A stretch of DNA of 64,000 bases from Halobacterium zhouii (GCF_021249405.1 NZ_CP089593.1:1488001-1552000); one strand, 5' to 3'. Positions 17,843-27,948 are shown, counted from the stretch's first letter. A program made the numbers and translations. Notes: generated from the sequence alone by a model not told the origin.

Positions 17843-18607
17843 TCAGTTCTCGATGCGCGTACCGGCGGGTTCGCCGGCGAGGAACGCCGTGAGCGCGTCC
17901 GGGCCGAAGACGTGCGCTGGCGCGTCGAGGGCGAGGAGCGCACGCACTTTCGCCGCCATTCCGCCCGTGACGTCGGTCGCGTCGCTCCCGCCGAGCACCG
18001 ACGCGACGTCCTCATAGGCGGCTATCTCGGGGATCACGTCGTCGTTCTCGTCGAGGACGCCGGGGACCGTCGAGCAGAGGCCGACCCTGTCGGCGGCGAG
18101 GTCACCCGCGAGCCGAACGACGAGTTCGTCGCCGCTCACGATGGTCGCGCCGGCCCCGGCGTGGGCCAGCACGTCGCCATGGAGGACGGGAACGAACCCC
18201 TCCGCCAGCATCGTCGCTATCTGGCCCGTGGGGAAGGTGAGGTCTCCGTCGCGGTCCCGGTGGCCCGCGGAGAACGGATGGACGGGCACTGCCGGAACGT
18301 CAGCGCCCGCGAGCGCACTGACGACGGCGTCGTTCAGTCGCTCCATCGCGCCCGCGATCTCGCGGACCGCTGTCGGGTCCTGGGTTCCCTCGGTGCTGGA
18401 GACGCCGTGCTCGGCGGCGTTCGGGTGACCGAAGCTCCCGCCACCGTGGACGACCACGAGGTCGTCGACCGTGGAGTCACTGGCGCCATCGGCTGCGACG
18501 GCGTCTCCGATAGCATCTGCGAGGTTCGCGAGGCGTTCGTCGGCCACTGTCTCCGGTTCGTCTTTCTCCGTGACGACGCTCCCGCCGAGTTTCAGGACGG
18601 TCGTCAT
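17843..18607 (-). CDS. ipk: Isopentenyl phosphate kinase
   Basis: A 254-residue amino-acid-kinase-fold enzyme that phosphorylates isopentenyl phosphate to IPP, the last step of the archaeal modified mevalonate pathway. The N-terminal TTVLKLGGSVVTEKD, the VVHGGGSFGH block with the histidine typical of IPK, and the nucleotide-binding VTGGMAAKVRAL are present. The ATG overlaps the stop of the mevalonate kinase gene (ATGA), showing tight coupling to the preceding pathway step. Length is usual for archaeal IPK. Confidence 0.93.
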   Translation of the reverse strand: MTTVLKLGGSVVTEKDEPETVADERLANLADAIGDAVAADGASDSTVDDLVVVHGGGSFGHPNAAEHGVSSTEGTQDPTAVREIAGAMERLNDAVVSALAGADVPAVPVHPFSAGHRDRDGDLTFPTGQIATMLAEGFVPVLHGDVLAHAGAGATIVSGDELVVRLAGDLAADRVGLCSTVPGVLDENDDVIPEIAAYEDVASVLGGSDATDVTGGMAAKVRALLALDAPAHVFGPDALTAFLAGEPAGTRIEN

Positions 18608-19590
18608 TCGGCTCGCACACCCGCTGTCGCGAGTTCCGCGCGGAACGTCTCCGCGCACTCCGGTGTCAACGACAGCGCCGTCTCCACGCCGTCGCCGTCG
18701 TCGAGCGCGACGATGCTGCCGCCGCCGCCAGCGCCCGTCAACTTCGCGCCGAGCGCGCCGCCGTCGCGGGCCGCCCACACCATGTTCTCGAGCGTGCGCG
18801 CGGACACGTCGAGGGCCGACAGCAGGCCGTGGTTGAAGTTCATCAGGCGGCCGAGTTCCTCGACGTCGCCCGCCTCGAGCGCGCGCTCGCCCTCCCGGAC
18901 GAGGTCCCCGATGGCGGCGACGGTGTCCGCGGCGAAGCCGTACTCCTCGCGGAGCGCGCGAACCCCCGCGACCAGTTCGCCGGTGTCGTGGCCCGTGCCG
19001 TCGTACCCGACGACGAACGGCAGGTCGGGGGCGTCGAGCGTCGAGCAGTCGTCGCCCTCCACGCGCACCGCGCCGCCCATCGCCGAGCAGAACGTGTCCG
19101 CCCGGGACGCCTCGCCGTCCTGAACCTCGTGTTCGACGCGGTACGCGCGGTCCGCGACCTCCCGAGCGTCGAGGTCCACGCCGAGTTCGCGCGTCGCCGC
19201 GTCGATGCCTGCGACGGCGACCGCCGCCGACGAACCGAGGCCCGCACCGAGCGGGATCTCGCTCTCGATCTCCACGTCGAAGCCGGCGTCCGGTCGGTCG
19301 GCGGCCGCTCTCGCCTGCGCGACCGCGCTGTCGACGTACCCCGTCGCCGCCTCGAGGAGCGACGGCGGGACGTCCACGGCCGGCCGTTCGTCGGTCGACC
19401 CGCCGTACTCCACGGTGAACCCCTCGATGGAGAGGTCGCTCGCGTCCACGCGAAGACGGTCGTCGTCGCGCTCGGTCACCGTCACGCGCGCCCGGCGCTC
19501 GATGGCACAGGGAACCGCCGGCTCGCCGTAGACGACGGCGTGCTCGCCGAAGAGATACACCTTCCCCGGCGCACTCGATGTCGTGGTCAT
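18604..19590 (-). CDS. mvk: Mevalonate kinase
   Basis: A 328-residue GHMP-superfamily kinase that phosphorylates mevalonate. Visible motifs are SAPGKVYLFGEHAVVYG at the start, the ATP-binding PLGAGLGSSAAVAVA (about residue 99), and the C-terminal KLTGAGGGGSIVAL. The start MTTTSSAPGK was chosen over an upstream in-frame codon because the motif begins immediately. It leads the mvk-ipk pair, with RNase J and idsA further along on the same strand; together these supply prenyl diphosphates for membrane lipids and carotenoids. Confidence 0.94.
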   Translation of the reverse strand: MTTTSSAPGKVYLFGEHAVVYGEPAVPCAIERRARVTVTERDDDRLRVDASDLSIEGFTVEYGGSTDERPAVDVPPSLLEAATGYVDSAVAQARAAADRPDAGFDVEIESEIPLGAGLGSSAAVAVAGIDAATRELGVDLDAREVADRAYRVEHEVQDGEASRADTFCSAMGGAVRVEGDDCSTLDAPDLPFVVGYDGTGHDTGELVAGVRALREEYGFAADTVAAIGDLVREGERALEAGDVEELGRLMNFNHGLLSALDVSARTLENMVWAARDGGALGAKLTGAGGGGSIVALDDGDGVETALSLTPECAETFRAELATAGVRAE

Positions 19591-19691
19591 ACGCTGTGTC
19601 GGGGAGCGCCACGCCAAAGGAGGTTCGGTCTGTCGCGAGGCGAACAGTCCGCTGCCGCGGGCTTATCCGTCTCGACGGCTAACCGCCGGCT

Positions 19692-20507
19692 ATGCGCCCG
19701 GTCATCGACCACGTACCGTTCGCCGCCTCGAGCCTCGACGCGCTCGTCGAACGTTTCGAAACCGCGGGCTTCGACCCAGAGTACGGCGGCGAGCACCCCG
19801 ATTCCGGCACAGAGATGGCCGCTATCGTTCTCCCGGACGGCTCGTACCTCGAACTCGTCGCGCCCACGCGCGAGGACCCGGGGCGCTGGCCGTCCTTCTT
19901 CGCTTCCGCCGACCCCGTCGCCGGTCCGACCGCGTGGTGCGTCGAGACCGGCAGCGTCCACAGCGAGTGCCAGCGCGTCATCGACCACGACGTCGAAGTC
20001 CACGGCCCCATCCGGACGTGCCGCGAGCGCCCCGACGGCGGGCTCGTCGAGTGGGACCGCGCGACCCTCGGCGCGAGCGACGACCACCTCCTCCCGTTCC
20101 TCGTCAGCGACCGCACCCCCCGCGAGTACCGCGTCCCCGACAGCGACCTCTACGGCGCGCCCGTCTCCGGCATCTCCATGGTCGTCCTCGCCACCGACGA
20201 CCTCGACGCCGCCGTCGAACGGTTCTCCCGGCTCTACCGCTTCCCCACGCCCGAACGCGACTACGACGACGACTGTGGCGAACTCGCGTGCTTCCCCGGT
20301 CAGGACGTCGTGCTCTGCGAACCCACCGACGGCTGGATGCGCGACCGCGTCGAACGTTTCGGCGCGTGCCCCGCCAGCGTGCTCCTGACAGCGGACATCG
20401 ACCAGGCCCGCCACCAGCACCCCCTCGACGGCGGCCGCGAGTGGTTCGGCAGGAGGGTTCGGTTCGTCGAGGGGCTGAACGGCTATCTCGGCGTTGTTTC
20501 TAGGTAG
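19692..20507 (+). CDS. VOC superfamily (glyoxalase-like) protein
   Basis: A 271-residue protein with two vicinal-oxygen-chelate-like halves. The first begins VIDHVPFAASSLDALVERFETAGFDP with LPDGSYLELVAP, and the second begins SGISMVVLATDDLDAAVERF. It resembles the glyoxalase-like domain proteins of the 3-dmu-9_3-mt/DUF4062-type VOC groups, but substrate and metal ligands are not clear. A TATA-like CTTATCC lies about 28 nt upstream, so it is probably a single leaderless gene. It is divergent from the mevalonate kinase gene. Function unassigned. Confidence 0.8.
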   Translation: MRPVIDHVPFAASSLDALVERFETAGFDPEYGGEHPDSGTEMAAIVLPDGSYLELVAPTREDPGRWPSFFASADPVAGPTAWCVETGSVHSECQRVIDHDVEVHGPIRTCRERPDGGLVEWDRATLGASDDHLLPFLVSDRTPREYRVPDSDLYGAPVSGISMVVLATDDLDAAVERFSRLYRFPTPERDYDDDCGELACFPGQDVVLCEPTDGWMRDRVERFGACPASVLLTADIDQARHQHPLDGGREWFGRRVRFVEGLNGYLGVVSR

Positions 20508-20609
20508 ACGGTTCGCAGTAACCCACTCTGGAAGCAGCCGAAAAGCTACAGCAGGACCGAACCGGGAGGCATCTAGGTGGTTACAGATGCATCGTCGTTC
20601 ACTGCTTCC

Positions 20610-20625
20610 GGGGCTCTCCGGGTGG
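20610..20625. repeat. Degenerate half-site of the junction repeat
   Basis: GGGGCTCTCCGGGTGG matches 13 of 16 bases of the right P1 arm (GGGGCTTTCTGGGTGT) found in copies A-C. No left arm or internal helices are nearby, so this is at most a remnant in the gap between the VOC gene and rps2. A separate 16-bp palindrome GTAGCGGCGCCGCTAC follows at 20655-20670. Confidence 0.35.
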
Positions 20626-20687
20626 TTCCAGTCGCAGATTCCACCAGTTCCATCGTAGCGGCGCCGCTACTGACGGTAGACCGCGGA

Positions 20688-20714
20688 AACAGAATCAGAA
20701 AACGTCGAAAACGC
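20688..20714 (-). terminator. Possible T-rich terminator of the rps2 operon
   Basis: Immediately after the rps2 stop, the minus strand carries the T-rich stretches CGTTTTCGACGTTTTCTG and GATTCTGTTTCC. Runs of T after the last gene of an operon are typical of archaeal intrinsic termination. Confidence 0.4.
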
Positions 20715-20715
20715 T

Positions 20716-21489
20716 CTACAGGCCGCTCTCGAAGTCGTCGAGAGCGTACGTCGGCTCGGCGCCACGACGGTCGAGCGTCTCGTTGGCGAGCAGCCAGTAG
20801 ACCACCGAGAGCGCGCGGCGTCCCTTGTTGTTCGTCGGGACGACGAGGTCCACGTTCGAGGTGGCGTTGTTGGAGTCACACATCGCAATCACGGGGATAC
20901 CGACCGTGATGGCTTCCTTGACGGCCTGCGAGTCACCGATGGGGTCGGTGACGACGAGGACATCAGGCTCGATGTAGCCCTCGTACTGCGGGTTCGTGAG
21001 GGTGCCCGGGATGAATCGACCCGTGCGTGCGCGAGCGCCGACGGCTTCCGCGAACTTCTCCGCGGGGAAGCGGCCGTACTGGCGGGAACTCGTGACCAGG
21101 ATCTGCTCCGGGTCGTAGTTCGCCAGGAAGTTCGCTGCCGTGCGGATGCGCTGGTCGGTCTTCGAGACGTCGAGGACGTACAGACCGTCGGTCCGGACGC
21201 GGTGAATGAACCGCTCCATGTCGCTGGTCTTCTGCTGGGTACCGATGTGGACACCGGCACCGAGGTAGTCCTCGACGGGGATGAGGAGGTCGGCGTCCTC
21301 GTCGGACATCACGTCCTCGTCGGCCGCCGCGGCCGGGTCGGGCTCCTCGGTCGTCGTCTCGGCTTGTTCGTTCGTCTGTTCGTCAGTCTGGGCGTCGCTC
21401 TCGGCGCCCTCCTCGGTGGCAGGCGCGTCCTGCGCGTCCTCGGGGGCGTCCTCGAGTTCCGCCTCTGTGTCGGATTCGTTCTCGCTCAT
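20716..21489 (-). CDS. rps2: 30S ribosomal protein S2
   Basis: A 257-residue archaeal S2. The core begins [17 protein letters not shown] (about residue 68) and includes [36 protein letters not shown] and [12 protein letters not shown], all diagnostic. The first 65 residues are an extremely acidic, disordered haloarchaeal extension (E, D, T, A rich) not present in non-halophile S2. It is the last gene of the rpl18e-rpl13-rps9-rpoN-rpoK-eno-rps2 operon and overlaps eno by four bases. Confidence 0.95.
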   Translation of the reverse strand: MSENESDTEAELEDAPEDAQDAPATEEGAESDAQTDEQTNEQAETTTEEPDPAAAADEDVMSDEDADLLIPVEDYLGAGVHIGTQQKTSDMERFIHRVRTDGLYVLDVSKTDQRIRTAANFLANYDPEQILVTSSRQYGRFPAEKFAEAVGARARTGRFIPGTLTNPQYEGYIEPDVLVVTDPIGDSQAVKEAITVGIPVIAMCDSNNATSNVDLVVPTNNKGRRALSVVYWLLANETLDRRGAEPTYALDDFESGL

Positions 21490-22682
21490 GCGTCGTCCGC
21501 GATGCGGATGAGTTCGTTCAGCTTGGCGGTTCGCTCGCCGCCGACCGCGCCGGTCTTGATGAACGCGGCGTCGGTCGCGACGGCGAGGTGTGCGATGGTC
21601 GTGTCCTCGGTCTCACCGCTGCGATGTGAGACCACGGCGTCGTAGCCGTTCGAGGTCGCGAGTTCGATGGCGTCGAAGGCGTCCGAGAGCGTCCCGATCT
21701 GGTTGGGCTTCACGAGGATGCTGTTGGCCGCGCCCTCCTCGATGCCCGTGCGGAGGCGTTCCGTGTTCGTGACGAACAGGTCGTCACCACAGACCAGAGT
21801 GTCGTCGCCGACTCGCTCGGTCAACTCGGCGAAGCCCTCGAAGTCGTCCTCGTCCAGTGGGTCCTCGACGTACGCGAGGTCGTACTCGTCGACGAGGCCG
21901 GCGACGTAGTCGATCTGCTCGGCCGTGGAGCGCGTCTCGTCGCCGAAGACGTACTGCCCGTCCTCGTAGCACTCCGCGGCGGCAACGTCGAGTCCGAATC
22001 GGATCTCGAAGCCGAAGCCCTCGGAGACGTCCGAGACGGCCTCGTCGACGAGGTCGAACGCGGCGTCGTCGCCGATCGACGGCGCCCACGCGCCCTCGTC
22101 TCCCTTCGCCGCGGGAATATCGCGCTCGGAGAGGAGTTCGCCGACGCGCCGGTGGACGGCGGCGTTGGCGAACACGGCCTGCCGGACGCTCGGCGCGCCG
22201 ACGGGGGCCGCGAGGAACTCCTGGATTGCGGTGGCGTCCTCGGCGTGTGCGCCGCCGCCGACGACGTTCCCGAGCGGAACCGGGAAGTTCCGGCCGCGGA
22301 ACGCGCCGCCGAGATGCTGGTAGAGGTTCACACCGAGTACGTCCGCTGCGGCCTTCGCCGCGGCCATGCTGACGGCGACGGCGCTGTTCGCGCCGATTTC
22401 GGAGAAGTTCTCCGTGCCGTCGGCGGCGCGCAACGCGGCGTCGACGCCGCGCTGGTCGCCCGCGAACTCCCTGCCTTCGAGGCGCGGCGCCGCGCGCTCG
22501 CGGGCCGCCGCGATGGCGTCCTCGACTGGGAGTTCGATGGCCTCGTACTCACCCGTGCTCGCCCCGGACGGGGCGGCAGCACGACCGAATCCACCGCTCT
22601 CGGTCGTCACCTCGGCCTCCACGGTCTTGTTGCCGCGGGAGTCGAGGATCGGGCGGAAACGGACGGACTCGATGCGCGTCAT
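21486..22682 (-). CDS. eno: Enolase (phosphopyruvate hydratase)
   Basis: A 398-residue enolase interconverting 2-phosphoglycerate and phosphoenolpyruvate. Signature segments are [14 protein letters not shown] at the N-terminus, [10 protein letters not shown] (mobile loop), [14 protein letters not shown] and the C-terminal [15 protein letters not shown] and [12 protein letters not shown] (catalytic Lys and His regions). The start [10 protein letters not shown] fits the family. Its presence between RNA polymerase and ribosomal genes is a conserved archaeal arrangement. One base separates it from rpoK. Confidence 0.95.
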   Translation of the reverse strand: MTRIESVRFRPILDSRGNKTVEAEVTTESGGFGRAAAPSGASTGEYEAIELPVEDAIAAARERAAPRLEGREFAGDQRGVDAALRAADGTENFSEIGANSAVAVSMAAAKAAADVLGVNLYQHLGGAFRGRNFPVPLGNVVGGGAHAEDATAIQEFLAAPVGAPSVRQAVFANAAVHRRVGELLSERDIPAAKGDEGAWAPSIGDDAAFDLVDEAVSDVSEGFGFEIRFGLDVAAAECYEDGQYVFGDETRSTAEQIDYVAGLVDEYDLAYVEDPLDEDDFEGFAELTERVGDDTLVCGDDLFVTNTERLRTGIEEGAANSILVKPNQIGTLSDAFDAIELATSNGYDAVVSHRSGETEDTTIAHLAVATDAAFIKTGAVGGERTAKLNELIRIADDA

Positions 22683-22683
22683 C

Positions 22684-22863
22684 TCAGTTCCCCCTCCGAA
22701 CCGTGAACGGGAGCGCGTTCGCGTCGTACTCCTCGGCCGCGATGAGGATGGGTTCGGTCTGGTCGGTGTCGACCAGTACCGGTGCCCCGTAAGACACCTG
22801 CAGCGCTCGAGCACCGATGATGCGAGCCTTCTCGTACCGGTTGAAGTGTTGTGTCTCGGTCAT
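22684..22863 (-). CDS. rpoK: RNA polymerase subunit K (Rpb6)
   Basis: A 59-residue Rpb6/omega-type subunit that helps assemble RNA polymerase. The conserved [21 protein letters not shown] stretch (given in family context as [13 protein letters not shown]) and the acidic end [14 protein letters not shown] are clear. The ATG giving [10 protein letters not shown] was preferred over a GTG one codon earlier. It shares a base with the end of rpoN. Confidence 0.95.
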   Translation of the reverse strand: MTETQHFNRYEKARIIGARALQVSYGAPVLVDTDQTEPILIAAEEYDANALPFTVRRGN

Positions 22864-23060
22864 CACTGGTAGGGAGCGACCACGTCCACGAGGTCCTGGT
22901 GGGAGACGAGCATCCGCCGGCAGCAGTGCCGGTCGACGCCGAGGTCGTCCAGCACGTCCGCCGGATCCTCGTCGCCGTCCATCGTCGCGGCGCGGGCCTC
23001 GAACTCCTCCCAGTACTCACCGACGACGTTGCCGCACGTGAAACACCGGACTGGTACCAT
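22863..23060 (-). CDS. rpoN: RNA polymerase subunit N (Rpb10)
   Basis: A 65-residue zinc-binding subunit. The invariant start [17 protein letters not shown] (CxxC) and the second pair HCCRRML form the Rpb10 zinc site, completing the identification. The second ATG of the ATGATG pair was used because MVPVRC is the family start. It lies between rps9 and rpoK in the same operon. Not related to bacterial sigma-54 despite the shared symbol. Confidence 0.95.
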   Translation of the reverse strand: MVPVRCFTCGNVVGEYWEEFEARAATMDGDEDPADVLDDLGVDRHCCRRMLVSHQDLVDVVAPYQ

Positions 23061-23075
23061 CATAGTTGGATTACC

Positions 23076-23474
23076 TCAGCGGTAGGACTTCTGGTAGCGG
23101 GCCCGAGCGCCGGGACCGCCCCACTTCTTGGACTCACGCTGTCGAACGTCGTTGACGAGCAGACTGCGGTCGAACTCCATGAACGAGTCGCGGAGCTCCG
23201 CGTCGTTGAGGTGTTCGACCAGTCCGCGCGCGATGGCGGTGCGGGCGGCGTCAGCCTGCCCCGCGAACCCGCCACCGGAGACGTCGATGTCGACGTCGAC
23301 GTCGTCCCGGAGGTCGTCGCCAGCGATGCGGAACGGCTCCAGCATCTTGAGGCGAGACATCTCGGGGTCGACGAGTTCGACGGGCGTGGAATTGATTCGC
23401 ACGCGACCCTTCCCGTCGCTCACGGTGGCGCGAGCGACGGCCGTCTTCTTCTTACCGGACGTGTTGGTTACCAT
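23076..23474 (-). CDS. rps9: 30S ribosomal protein S9
   Basis: A 132-residue S9. [19 protein letters not shown] at the start, [19 protein letters not shown] in the middle and the C-terminal [20 protein letters not shown] tail, which reaches the P-site tRNA, are all canonical. It overlaps the end of rpl13 by seven bases. Confidence 0.96.
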   Translation of the reverse strand: MVTNTSGKKKTAVARATVSDGKGRVRINSTPVELVDPEMSRLKMLEPFRIAGDDLRDDVDVDIDVSGGGFAGQADAARTAIARGLVEHLNDAELRDSFMEFDRSLLVNDVRQRESKKWGGPGARARYQKSYR

Positions 23475-23905
23475 GTGACGTTAGCCCCCAGTTCTTCGGA
23501 GACTTCGCCGAGGGTGACGAAGCGGATGTTCGAGAGTCGGTCCAGCGAGGTGCCGTCGAGGATCTCGCCGTCGTCCTCGGTCGGGTTGCCGACGTAGACG
23601 CGGACGTTCTCGAACGCCTCGCGGCCGCGGTCCTGCTTGTACGGAAGCATCCCGCGGATCGAGCGCTTGAAGATGCGGTCGGGGCGCTTCGGGTAGTACG
23701 GGCCGCGGTCGGAGCCGAGCTCCGCTCGCTTGTTGTACGTCCCGAAGACGTCCTCTTTCGTGCCAGTGATGATCGCGTTCTCGGCGTTCACCACGGCGAC
23801 CGTCTCTCCGTCGAGGGCGCGCTGAGCGACGTTGCTCGAGACGCGACCCAGGATGCAGTCTCGCGCGTCGACGACCACGTCGGCGTCGAACTCTGCGAGG
23901 CTCAT
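23468..23905 (-). CDS. rpl13: 50S ribosomal protein L13
   Basis: A 145-residue L13. [37 protein letters not shown] and [18 protein letters not shown] are the standard family blocks. It overlaps rpl18e by four bases at its start and rps9 at its end, as in the conserved archaeal L18e-L13-S9 cluster. Confidence 0.96.
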   Translation of the reverse strand: MSLAEFDADVVVDARDCILGRVSSNVAQRALDGETVAVVNAENAIITGTKEDVFGTYNKRAELGSDRGPYYPKRPDRIFKRSIRGMLPYKQDRGREAFENVRVYVGNPTEDDGEILDGTSLDRLSNIRFVTLGEVSEELGANVTW

Positions 23906-24255
23906 CGGATCACCCGCACGTCGCTACCCTCGGGGTTCTGTTCGACTGCCTGTTCCAAGTGGACGGCGTCGCCGTCGGCGTGCTCGATCTTCGTCTTCGC
24001 GCTGCCGGAGAAATCCACGGCAGCGATGGTGACGGACTTCCGGAGCGCGCCGGACCCCAGCACCTTGCCGGGGACGACGACGGTCTCGTCCTCGTTTGCA
24101 TACCGCTCGATGCGACTCAGGTTTACCTCGGCGTGCGTGCGGCGCGGCTTCTCCAGTCGCCCCGCGACGTCGTGCCAGAGGTCCGCGCCCGAATCGCGGG
24201 CGGTGGACTTCAGTTCAGCGATGAGACTGCTGAGTCTCGGACTTGTCTTACTCAT
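23902..24255 (-). CDS. rpl18e: 50S ribosomal protein L18e
   Basis: A 117-residue archaeal/eukaryotic L18e (L15 superfamily). [20 protein letters not shown] and [19 protein letters not shown] identify it. It is the first protein gene after tRNA-Leu, 32 bases from the tRNA 3' end, and starts the second half of the large ribosomal/transcription operon. The tRNA is probably processed from the same transcript. Confidence 0.95.
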   Translation of the reverse strand: MSKTSPRLSSLIAELKSTARDSGADLWHDVAGRLEKPRRTHAEVNLSRIERYANEDETVVVPGKVLGSGALRKSVTIAAVDFSGSAKTKIEHADGDAVHLEQAVEQNPEGSDVRVIR

Positions 24256-24287
24256 ACTCGTACTCCTGAATTCGGCGAGAAGTGTAG

Positions 24288-24372
24288 TGCAGGGAGCAGG
24301 ATTTGAACCTGCGAACCCCTACGGGACAGCGCCCTGAACGCTGCGCCTTTGGCCTGACTTGGCTATCCCTGC
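24288..24372 (-). tRNA. tRNA-Leu (anticodon CAG)
   Basis: An 85-nt class II tRNA. The acceptor stem is GCAGGGA paired with TCCCTGC with discriminator A. The anticodon arm is CAGCG-TTCAGGG-CGCTG, giving anticodon CAG. There is a long variable arm and a T arm GCAGG-TTCAAAT-CCTGC. CCA is not encoded. No intron is visible. It sits between rpoD and rpl18e; a TATA-like GGTAAAAAGG on the minus strand lies about 40 nt before the 5' end. Confidence 0.96.
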
Positions 24373-24499
24373 ACGCCGTCGCCGGCACTACACTCCTCAG
24401 TTGCTCCCGACCCTTTTTACCGATTTCGATTGGTGGACCCGCGGCTCCCGGGGCAGGAGCGGTCGTCCGTGCGGTGGTAAGGGTCGGGTGTGTCATTGA

Positions 24500-25243
24500 T
24501 TACAGTTGAACTGCCTGTTCGAGTTCGTCCGCGCGGTCGGCCAGAGAGTCGACCGCACGGAGCACCAGTTCGGTCACGGGCATCGAGCCGTCGGACTCGA
24601 CGTGGAAGACGAACGCGCCGGAGACGTCCTCGACGCTGACCTCCTTCTCGGGGTACCGCTCGGAGAGGTCGTTGTCGAACTCCTCGGTCGGCACGAGTTC
24701 GTCGTCCTCCTCGATGACGCCCCGAAGAATCTGGGGTTCGTCGTCCTCGTACTCCGCCGCGTCACCCTCCACGGTCACCTGCTGGAGGTGTCGATAACCG
24801 ACGGCCACGCCGCCCTGATGTTTGGCGTGGTCACGGCCCACTCCGAGGACGGCGTCGGCCTCGAGCTCGAGGCGTTGGTCGTCCTTCAGGTGGATGATTG
24901 GGACGTTCTGCTCGGCGGGTTCGACGTCCGGATCGGAACTCACGAGGTCGCCGGAGTACGCCGTGCCCGGGCCCTCGACGTCGAGTGCGAGCGTCGCTGT
25001 GTCGTCCTCTGTGAAGTCCTCGGGCGTGGTCAGCGGCACCAGGCCGAGGCGCAACGCGATCTGTTCGTCGAACATCACACTGGAGTTCTCGACGAAGCGG
25101 ACGCTGTCGATGGACAGCGTCGGCACGTCGGCGAGGATCGCTCGCCGGATGCCGTTCGCGAACGCCGGCGTGATGTTGCGGACGACGAACCGGGCTTCCC
25201 GGTCGTCTTGGTCGATGAATTCGACGTCGAAGTCCGTGCTCAT
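24500..25243 (-). CDS. rpoD: RNA polymerase subunit D (Rpb3)
   Basis: A 247-residue Rpb3/alpha-like assembly subunit of archaeal RNA polymerase. [25 protein letters not shown] (in parts), [19 protein letters not shown] and [12 protein letters not shown] are the dimerisation-domain signatures. No ferredoxin-like 4Fe-4S cysteine cluster is visible in the insert domain, as is usual for haloarchaea. It ends the rps13-rps4-rps11-rpoD set, three bases after rps11. Not a bacterial sigma factor. Confidence 0.95.
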   Translation of the reverse strand: MSTDFDVEFIDQDDREARFVVRNITPAFANGIRRAILADVPTLSIDSVRFVENSSVMFDEQIALRLGLVPLTTPEDFTEDDTATLALDVEGPGTAYSGDLVSSDPDVEPAEQNVPIIHLKDDQRLELEADAVLGVGRDHAKHQGGVAVGYRHLQQVTVEGDAAEYEDDEPQILRGVIEEDDELVPTEEFDNDLSERYPEKEVSVEDVSGAFVFHVESDGSMPVTELVLRAVDSLADRADELEQAVQL

Positions 25244-25246
25244 GTG

Positions 25247-25630
25247 TTAGTACCCGCTGTTCTTCGGCGGCCGAGTGCCGTCGTGGGGGATCGGGGTGAC
25301 GTCCTCGATGCGGCCGATCTCGAGGCCCGCGCGAGCGAGCGCTCGGATCGCAGCCTGTGCGCCCGGACCCGGACTCCGCTGGAGATTGCCGCCGGGACCG
25401 CGAATGCGGACGTGCACCTTCTCGATACCCTGTTCGAGGACGTCCTCCGCGAGCTGTTCTGCCATCTGCATCGCAGCGTACGGGGACGCCTCGTCACGGT
25501 TCTGCTTTACGACGGAGCCGCCACTGGACTTGGCCAGCGTCTCGGCGCCCGTCTGGTCCGTCACCGTCATCACGGTGTTGTTGAACGAGGCGTGGATGTG
25601 CGCGACGCCCCAGGTTGTATCGTCAGCCAT
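25247..25630 (-). CDS. rps11: 30S ribosomal protein S11
   Basis: A 127-residue S11. [19 protein letters not shown] and the C-terminal [17 protein letters not shown] are diagnostic, as is the middle [19 protein letters not shown]. The ATG giving MADDTTWG was chosen; an earlier in-frame codon would overlap rps4 needlessly. It lies between rps4 (one-base gap) and rpoD. Confidence 0.96.
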   Translation of the reverse strand: MADDTTWGVAHIHASFNNTVMTVTDQTGAETLAKSSGGSVVKQNRDEASPYAAMQMAEQLAEDVLEQGIEKVHVRIRGPGGNLQRSPGPGAQAAIRALARAGLEIGRIEDVTPIPHDGTRPPKNSGY

Positions 25631-25631
25631 G

Positions 25632-26147
25632 TTATGTCTCCTGCTCACCCGCTCGCGCCGGGTGTAGTTCGTCTGCGAGCTCGCTCGTCTCGTCGATAGC
25701 GACGTCGTCCTCCTCCGCGACCTCGACAGTGTACGACGGCTCGGTGACGCGGCGGCCGTCGATGGTGACGTGGCCGTGGGCGACGAACTGGCGGGCCTGC
25801 CCCACCGTGTTCGCCAGCCCCTTGCGGTAGACGACTGTCTGGAGACGGCGCTCGAGGACGTCAGTCACGTCGAGTGACAGGACGTCGTCGAGGCTCTCCT
25901 CCTCGGAGAGCACGCCGTAGCGCTTGAGTCGAGCGAGGAAGTCTTCGCCGGTGGCGGTCTCCGTCTGCCCGAGCAGACGTCGCGCCTCGCGGCGGTACGA
26001 ACGCAGTTCGGACTGCGCTCGCCAGAACTCCTCTTTGTTCTTCAGGCCGTAGCGGGAGAGGAAGTCGGACTCCTCGGCGATCCGCTCGCCCTGGTAGGGG
26101 TGGTTCGGCGTCTCGTAGAACTTCGTGTTCTCACCGGGTACTGCCAT
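25632..26147 (-). CDS. rps4: 30S ribosomal protein S4
   Basis: A 171-residue archaeal S4. It starts [19 protein letters not shown], then [20 protein letters not shown], and contains the S4 RNA-binding domain with [15 protein letters not shown] and [17 protein letters not shown]. It shares one base with the rps13 stop. Length is typical. Confidence 0.96.
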   Translation of the reverse strand: MAVPGENTKFYETPNHPYQGERIAEESDFLSRYGLKNKEEFWRAQSELRSYRREARRLLGQTETATGEDFLARLKRYGVLSEEESLDDVLSLDVTDVLERRLQTVVYRKGLANTVGQARQFVAHGHVTIDGRRVTEPSYTVEVAEEDDVAIDETSELADELHPARAGEQET

Positions 26148-26662
26148 TATTCCTCACCTCCCTCGGCTGCTTCTTCTTCTGCCTGTTGTTCCTTGATCGC
26201 TTCCACGTTCACGCCGATGGTGCCTTCCGTGCGGCCGGTGGACTTCGTGCGCTGACCGCGGACCTTCTGTCCGCGCTCGTGTCGGATGCCCTTGTAGGAG
26301 CGGATCATCCGCATGCGGTTGATGTCCTGGTCGCGCGTCAGGCCGACGTCGTTGCCCGTGATGTGGTGCGTCTCGCCGGTGTAGAAGTCGTTCCGGCGGT
26401 TCGCGAGCCAATCGGGTGCGTGCTCCGCGAAGCCGTCGACTGCCTCCTTGACGCTCTCGATGGCGTCGTCGTCGAGGCGGCCGAAGGTCGCGGTGCGGTC
26501 GACACCCGAGTCGTCCGCGATGACTCGCGCCACACGGCGGCCAACGCCGTCTAACTCGGCGAGGGCTCGCTCGACGGTCTTCGTGCCGTCGAGGTCCGTC
26601 TGACCGATACGGACGAAGTACTGAACGTCCTCGTCCGCGTCCTCTTGTTCTTCCGTGCTCAT
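26147..26662 (-). CDS. rps13: 30S ribosomal protein S13
   Basis: A 171-residue archaeal S13. [35 protein letters not shown] and the C-terminal [20 protein letters not shown] with RTKSTGRT are diagnostic; the last 30 residues are an acidic haloarchaeal extension. It is the first protein gene of the operon and follows tRNA-Ser by 23 bases. Confidence 0.96.
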   Translation of the reverse strand: MSTEEQEDADEDVQYFVRIGQTDLDGTKTVERALAELDGVGRRVARVIADDSGVDRTATFGRLDDDAIESVKEAVDGFAEHAPDWLANRRNDFYTGETHHITGNDVGLTRDQDINRMRMIRSYKGIRHERGQKVRGQRTKSTGRTEGTIGVNVEAIKEQQAEEEAAEGGEE

Positions 26663-26685
26663 GTTTTGGTCTCTCGTGTGAAAGG

Positions 26686-26768
26686 CGTCGTGGCGGGGAT
26701 TTGAACCCCGGAGGCTTACGCCACAGAGTTAGCAACCCTGCGCCTTGACCAGGCTAGGCTACCACGAC
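26686..26768 (-). tRNA. tRNA-Ser (anticodon GCT)
   Basis: An 83-nt class II tRNA with acceptor stem GTCGTGG/CCACGAC and discriminator G, as expected for serine. The anticodon arm reads CAGGG-TTGCTAA-CTCTG, giving anticodon GCT (codons AGC/AGU), followed by a long variable arm and T arm CGGGG-TTCAAAT-CCCCG. No encoded CCA and no intron. A TATA-like GTTTAAGTAC lies about 85 nt upstream on the minus strand and may drive both tRNA and rps13. Confidence 0.96.
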
Positions 26769-26934
26769 AGAGCTTTCTCGTATCTTCGCCCTTGCGGACT
26801 CGGGGCCTACGCCCCTACAGTGACTACGTGTGAGAGGAATCGCGGCCCGTACTTAAACATCACGAAAGGCCGGGGAGGGAGCCATGGGTGAGAATCTGGA
26901 CGAACGCCCCCGGAACACTGCGCCGCAGGCAGAA

Positions 26935-27924
26935 CTACACCTCGACGTAATCGTCGTTCACCTCCCAGCCACCCTCGCCGTCCCGCACCATGTACTCGCC
27001 GTAGTACGGCACGCGGTCCTCGACCGTCTCCCGGAACGCCTCCCGAATCTCGGCTTTCGTCATCTCGCCCATCGAGCGCAGGTCGTCGTTCCGATTCAGA
27101 CACCCCTTCAGGTAGCCCTCGTGGGTGACGCGCACGCGGTGGCAGTTCGCGCAGAACTCCTCGTTCCCCACGGGATCGACGATCTCGACCATCCCGCCGC
27201 CACTTCCGTCCGACTCGCCACCGTCTCCGCCGACCCAGTAGCGCTTCCGGTCGTGCATCTCCCGCGTCTCGACGCGGTCCGCGCGCTCCGCCAACCAGTC
27301 GTGGACGTCCCCGATGTCCACCGCCCACTCCGGCTTCCCCACGAGCTCCGGCATGAACTCGATGAGTTGCAACTGGAGGGAGTCCTGTTCCGCGACGTAG
27401 TCCACCATCTCGGGCACGTATCCCGCCGTCTTCCGGAACACGACCATGTTCAGCTTCACGGGGTCGAGGCCGGCGTCGACCGCCGCGCGAACGCCCTCTA
27501 TCACGCGGTCGTACGCCCCGCTCTGGGTCAACTCCCGGAACGCATCCGCGTCCAGTGCGTCCTGAGAGACGTTCACTCGCTCCAGTCCTGCGTCCACCAG
27601 GCCCTCCGCGCGCCCCGGCAGGAACGTCCCGTTCGTCGTCATCGACACCTCCATCGAGTCCGGCGCGCGCTCGATGATCTCCTCCAGGTCGTCGCGGAGC
27701 ATCGGTTCGCCGCCCGTGAGTTTCACGCTGTCCACGTCAAACTCCGCGGCGACCTCCAGAAACCGGACCACGTCGTCCGCGCTCATCTCGTGGCCGCGAG
27801 GGTCCATCGGCCCGCGCGTGTCCCCCAACCCCTCGTTGTGGCAGTAGACGCAATCGAAGTTACACCGGTCGGTGAGCGACACCCGAACGCCGGTGACCTC
27901 CCGACCGAACGAGTCCGCTAGCAT
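26935..27924 (-). CDS. moaA: GTP 3',8-cyclase MoaA
   Basis: A 329-residue radical-SAM enzyme performing the first step of molybdenum cofactor synthesis. The N-terminal radical-SAM cluster is CNFDCVYC ([17 protein letters not shown]), with [12 protein letters not shown] following. The C-terminal second 4Fe-4S cluster ligands are FCANCHRVR and a further Cys in YLKGCLN. It lacks the terminal Gly-Gly of bacterial MoaA, as is common in archaea. ATG giving [10 protein letters not shown] is supported by the TATA box about 28 nt upstream. It is divergent from the Mrp gene and shares an intergenic palindrome with it. Confidence 0.93.
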   Translation of the reverse strand: MLADSFGREVTGVRVSLTDRCNFDCVYCHNEGLGDTRGPMDPRGHEMSADDVVRFLEVAAEFDVDSVKLTGGEPMLRDDLEEIIERAPDSMEVSMTTNGTFLPGRAEGLVDAGLERVNVSQDALDADAFRELTQSGAYDRVIEGVRAAVDAGLDPVKLNMVVFRKTAGYVPEMVDYVAEQDSLQLQLIEFMPELVGKPEWAVDIGDVHDWLAERADRVETREMHDRKRYWVGGDGGESDGSGGGMVEIVDPVGNEEFCANCHRVRVTHEGYLKGCLNRNDDLRSMGEMTKAEIREAFRETVEDRVPYYGEYMVRDGEGGWEVNDDYVEV

Positions 27925-27948
27925 GCGTAAACGTGGCACACACAGAAG

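Noticed and set aside
22863..23060. Sigma-54 (bacterial RpoN) and sigma-70 (bacterial RpoD) genes
   Set aside because: The proteins are the archaeal polymerase subunits N and D; the shared symbols are coincidental.
26884..27921. Long plus-strand reading frames opposite moaA, idsA, RNase J, gltX and others
   Set aside because: They mirror the third-position G+C bias of the real genes, have unnatural V/R/H/E-rich compositions and no family motifs.
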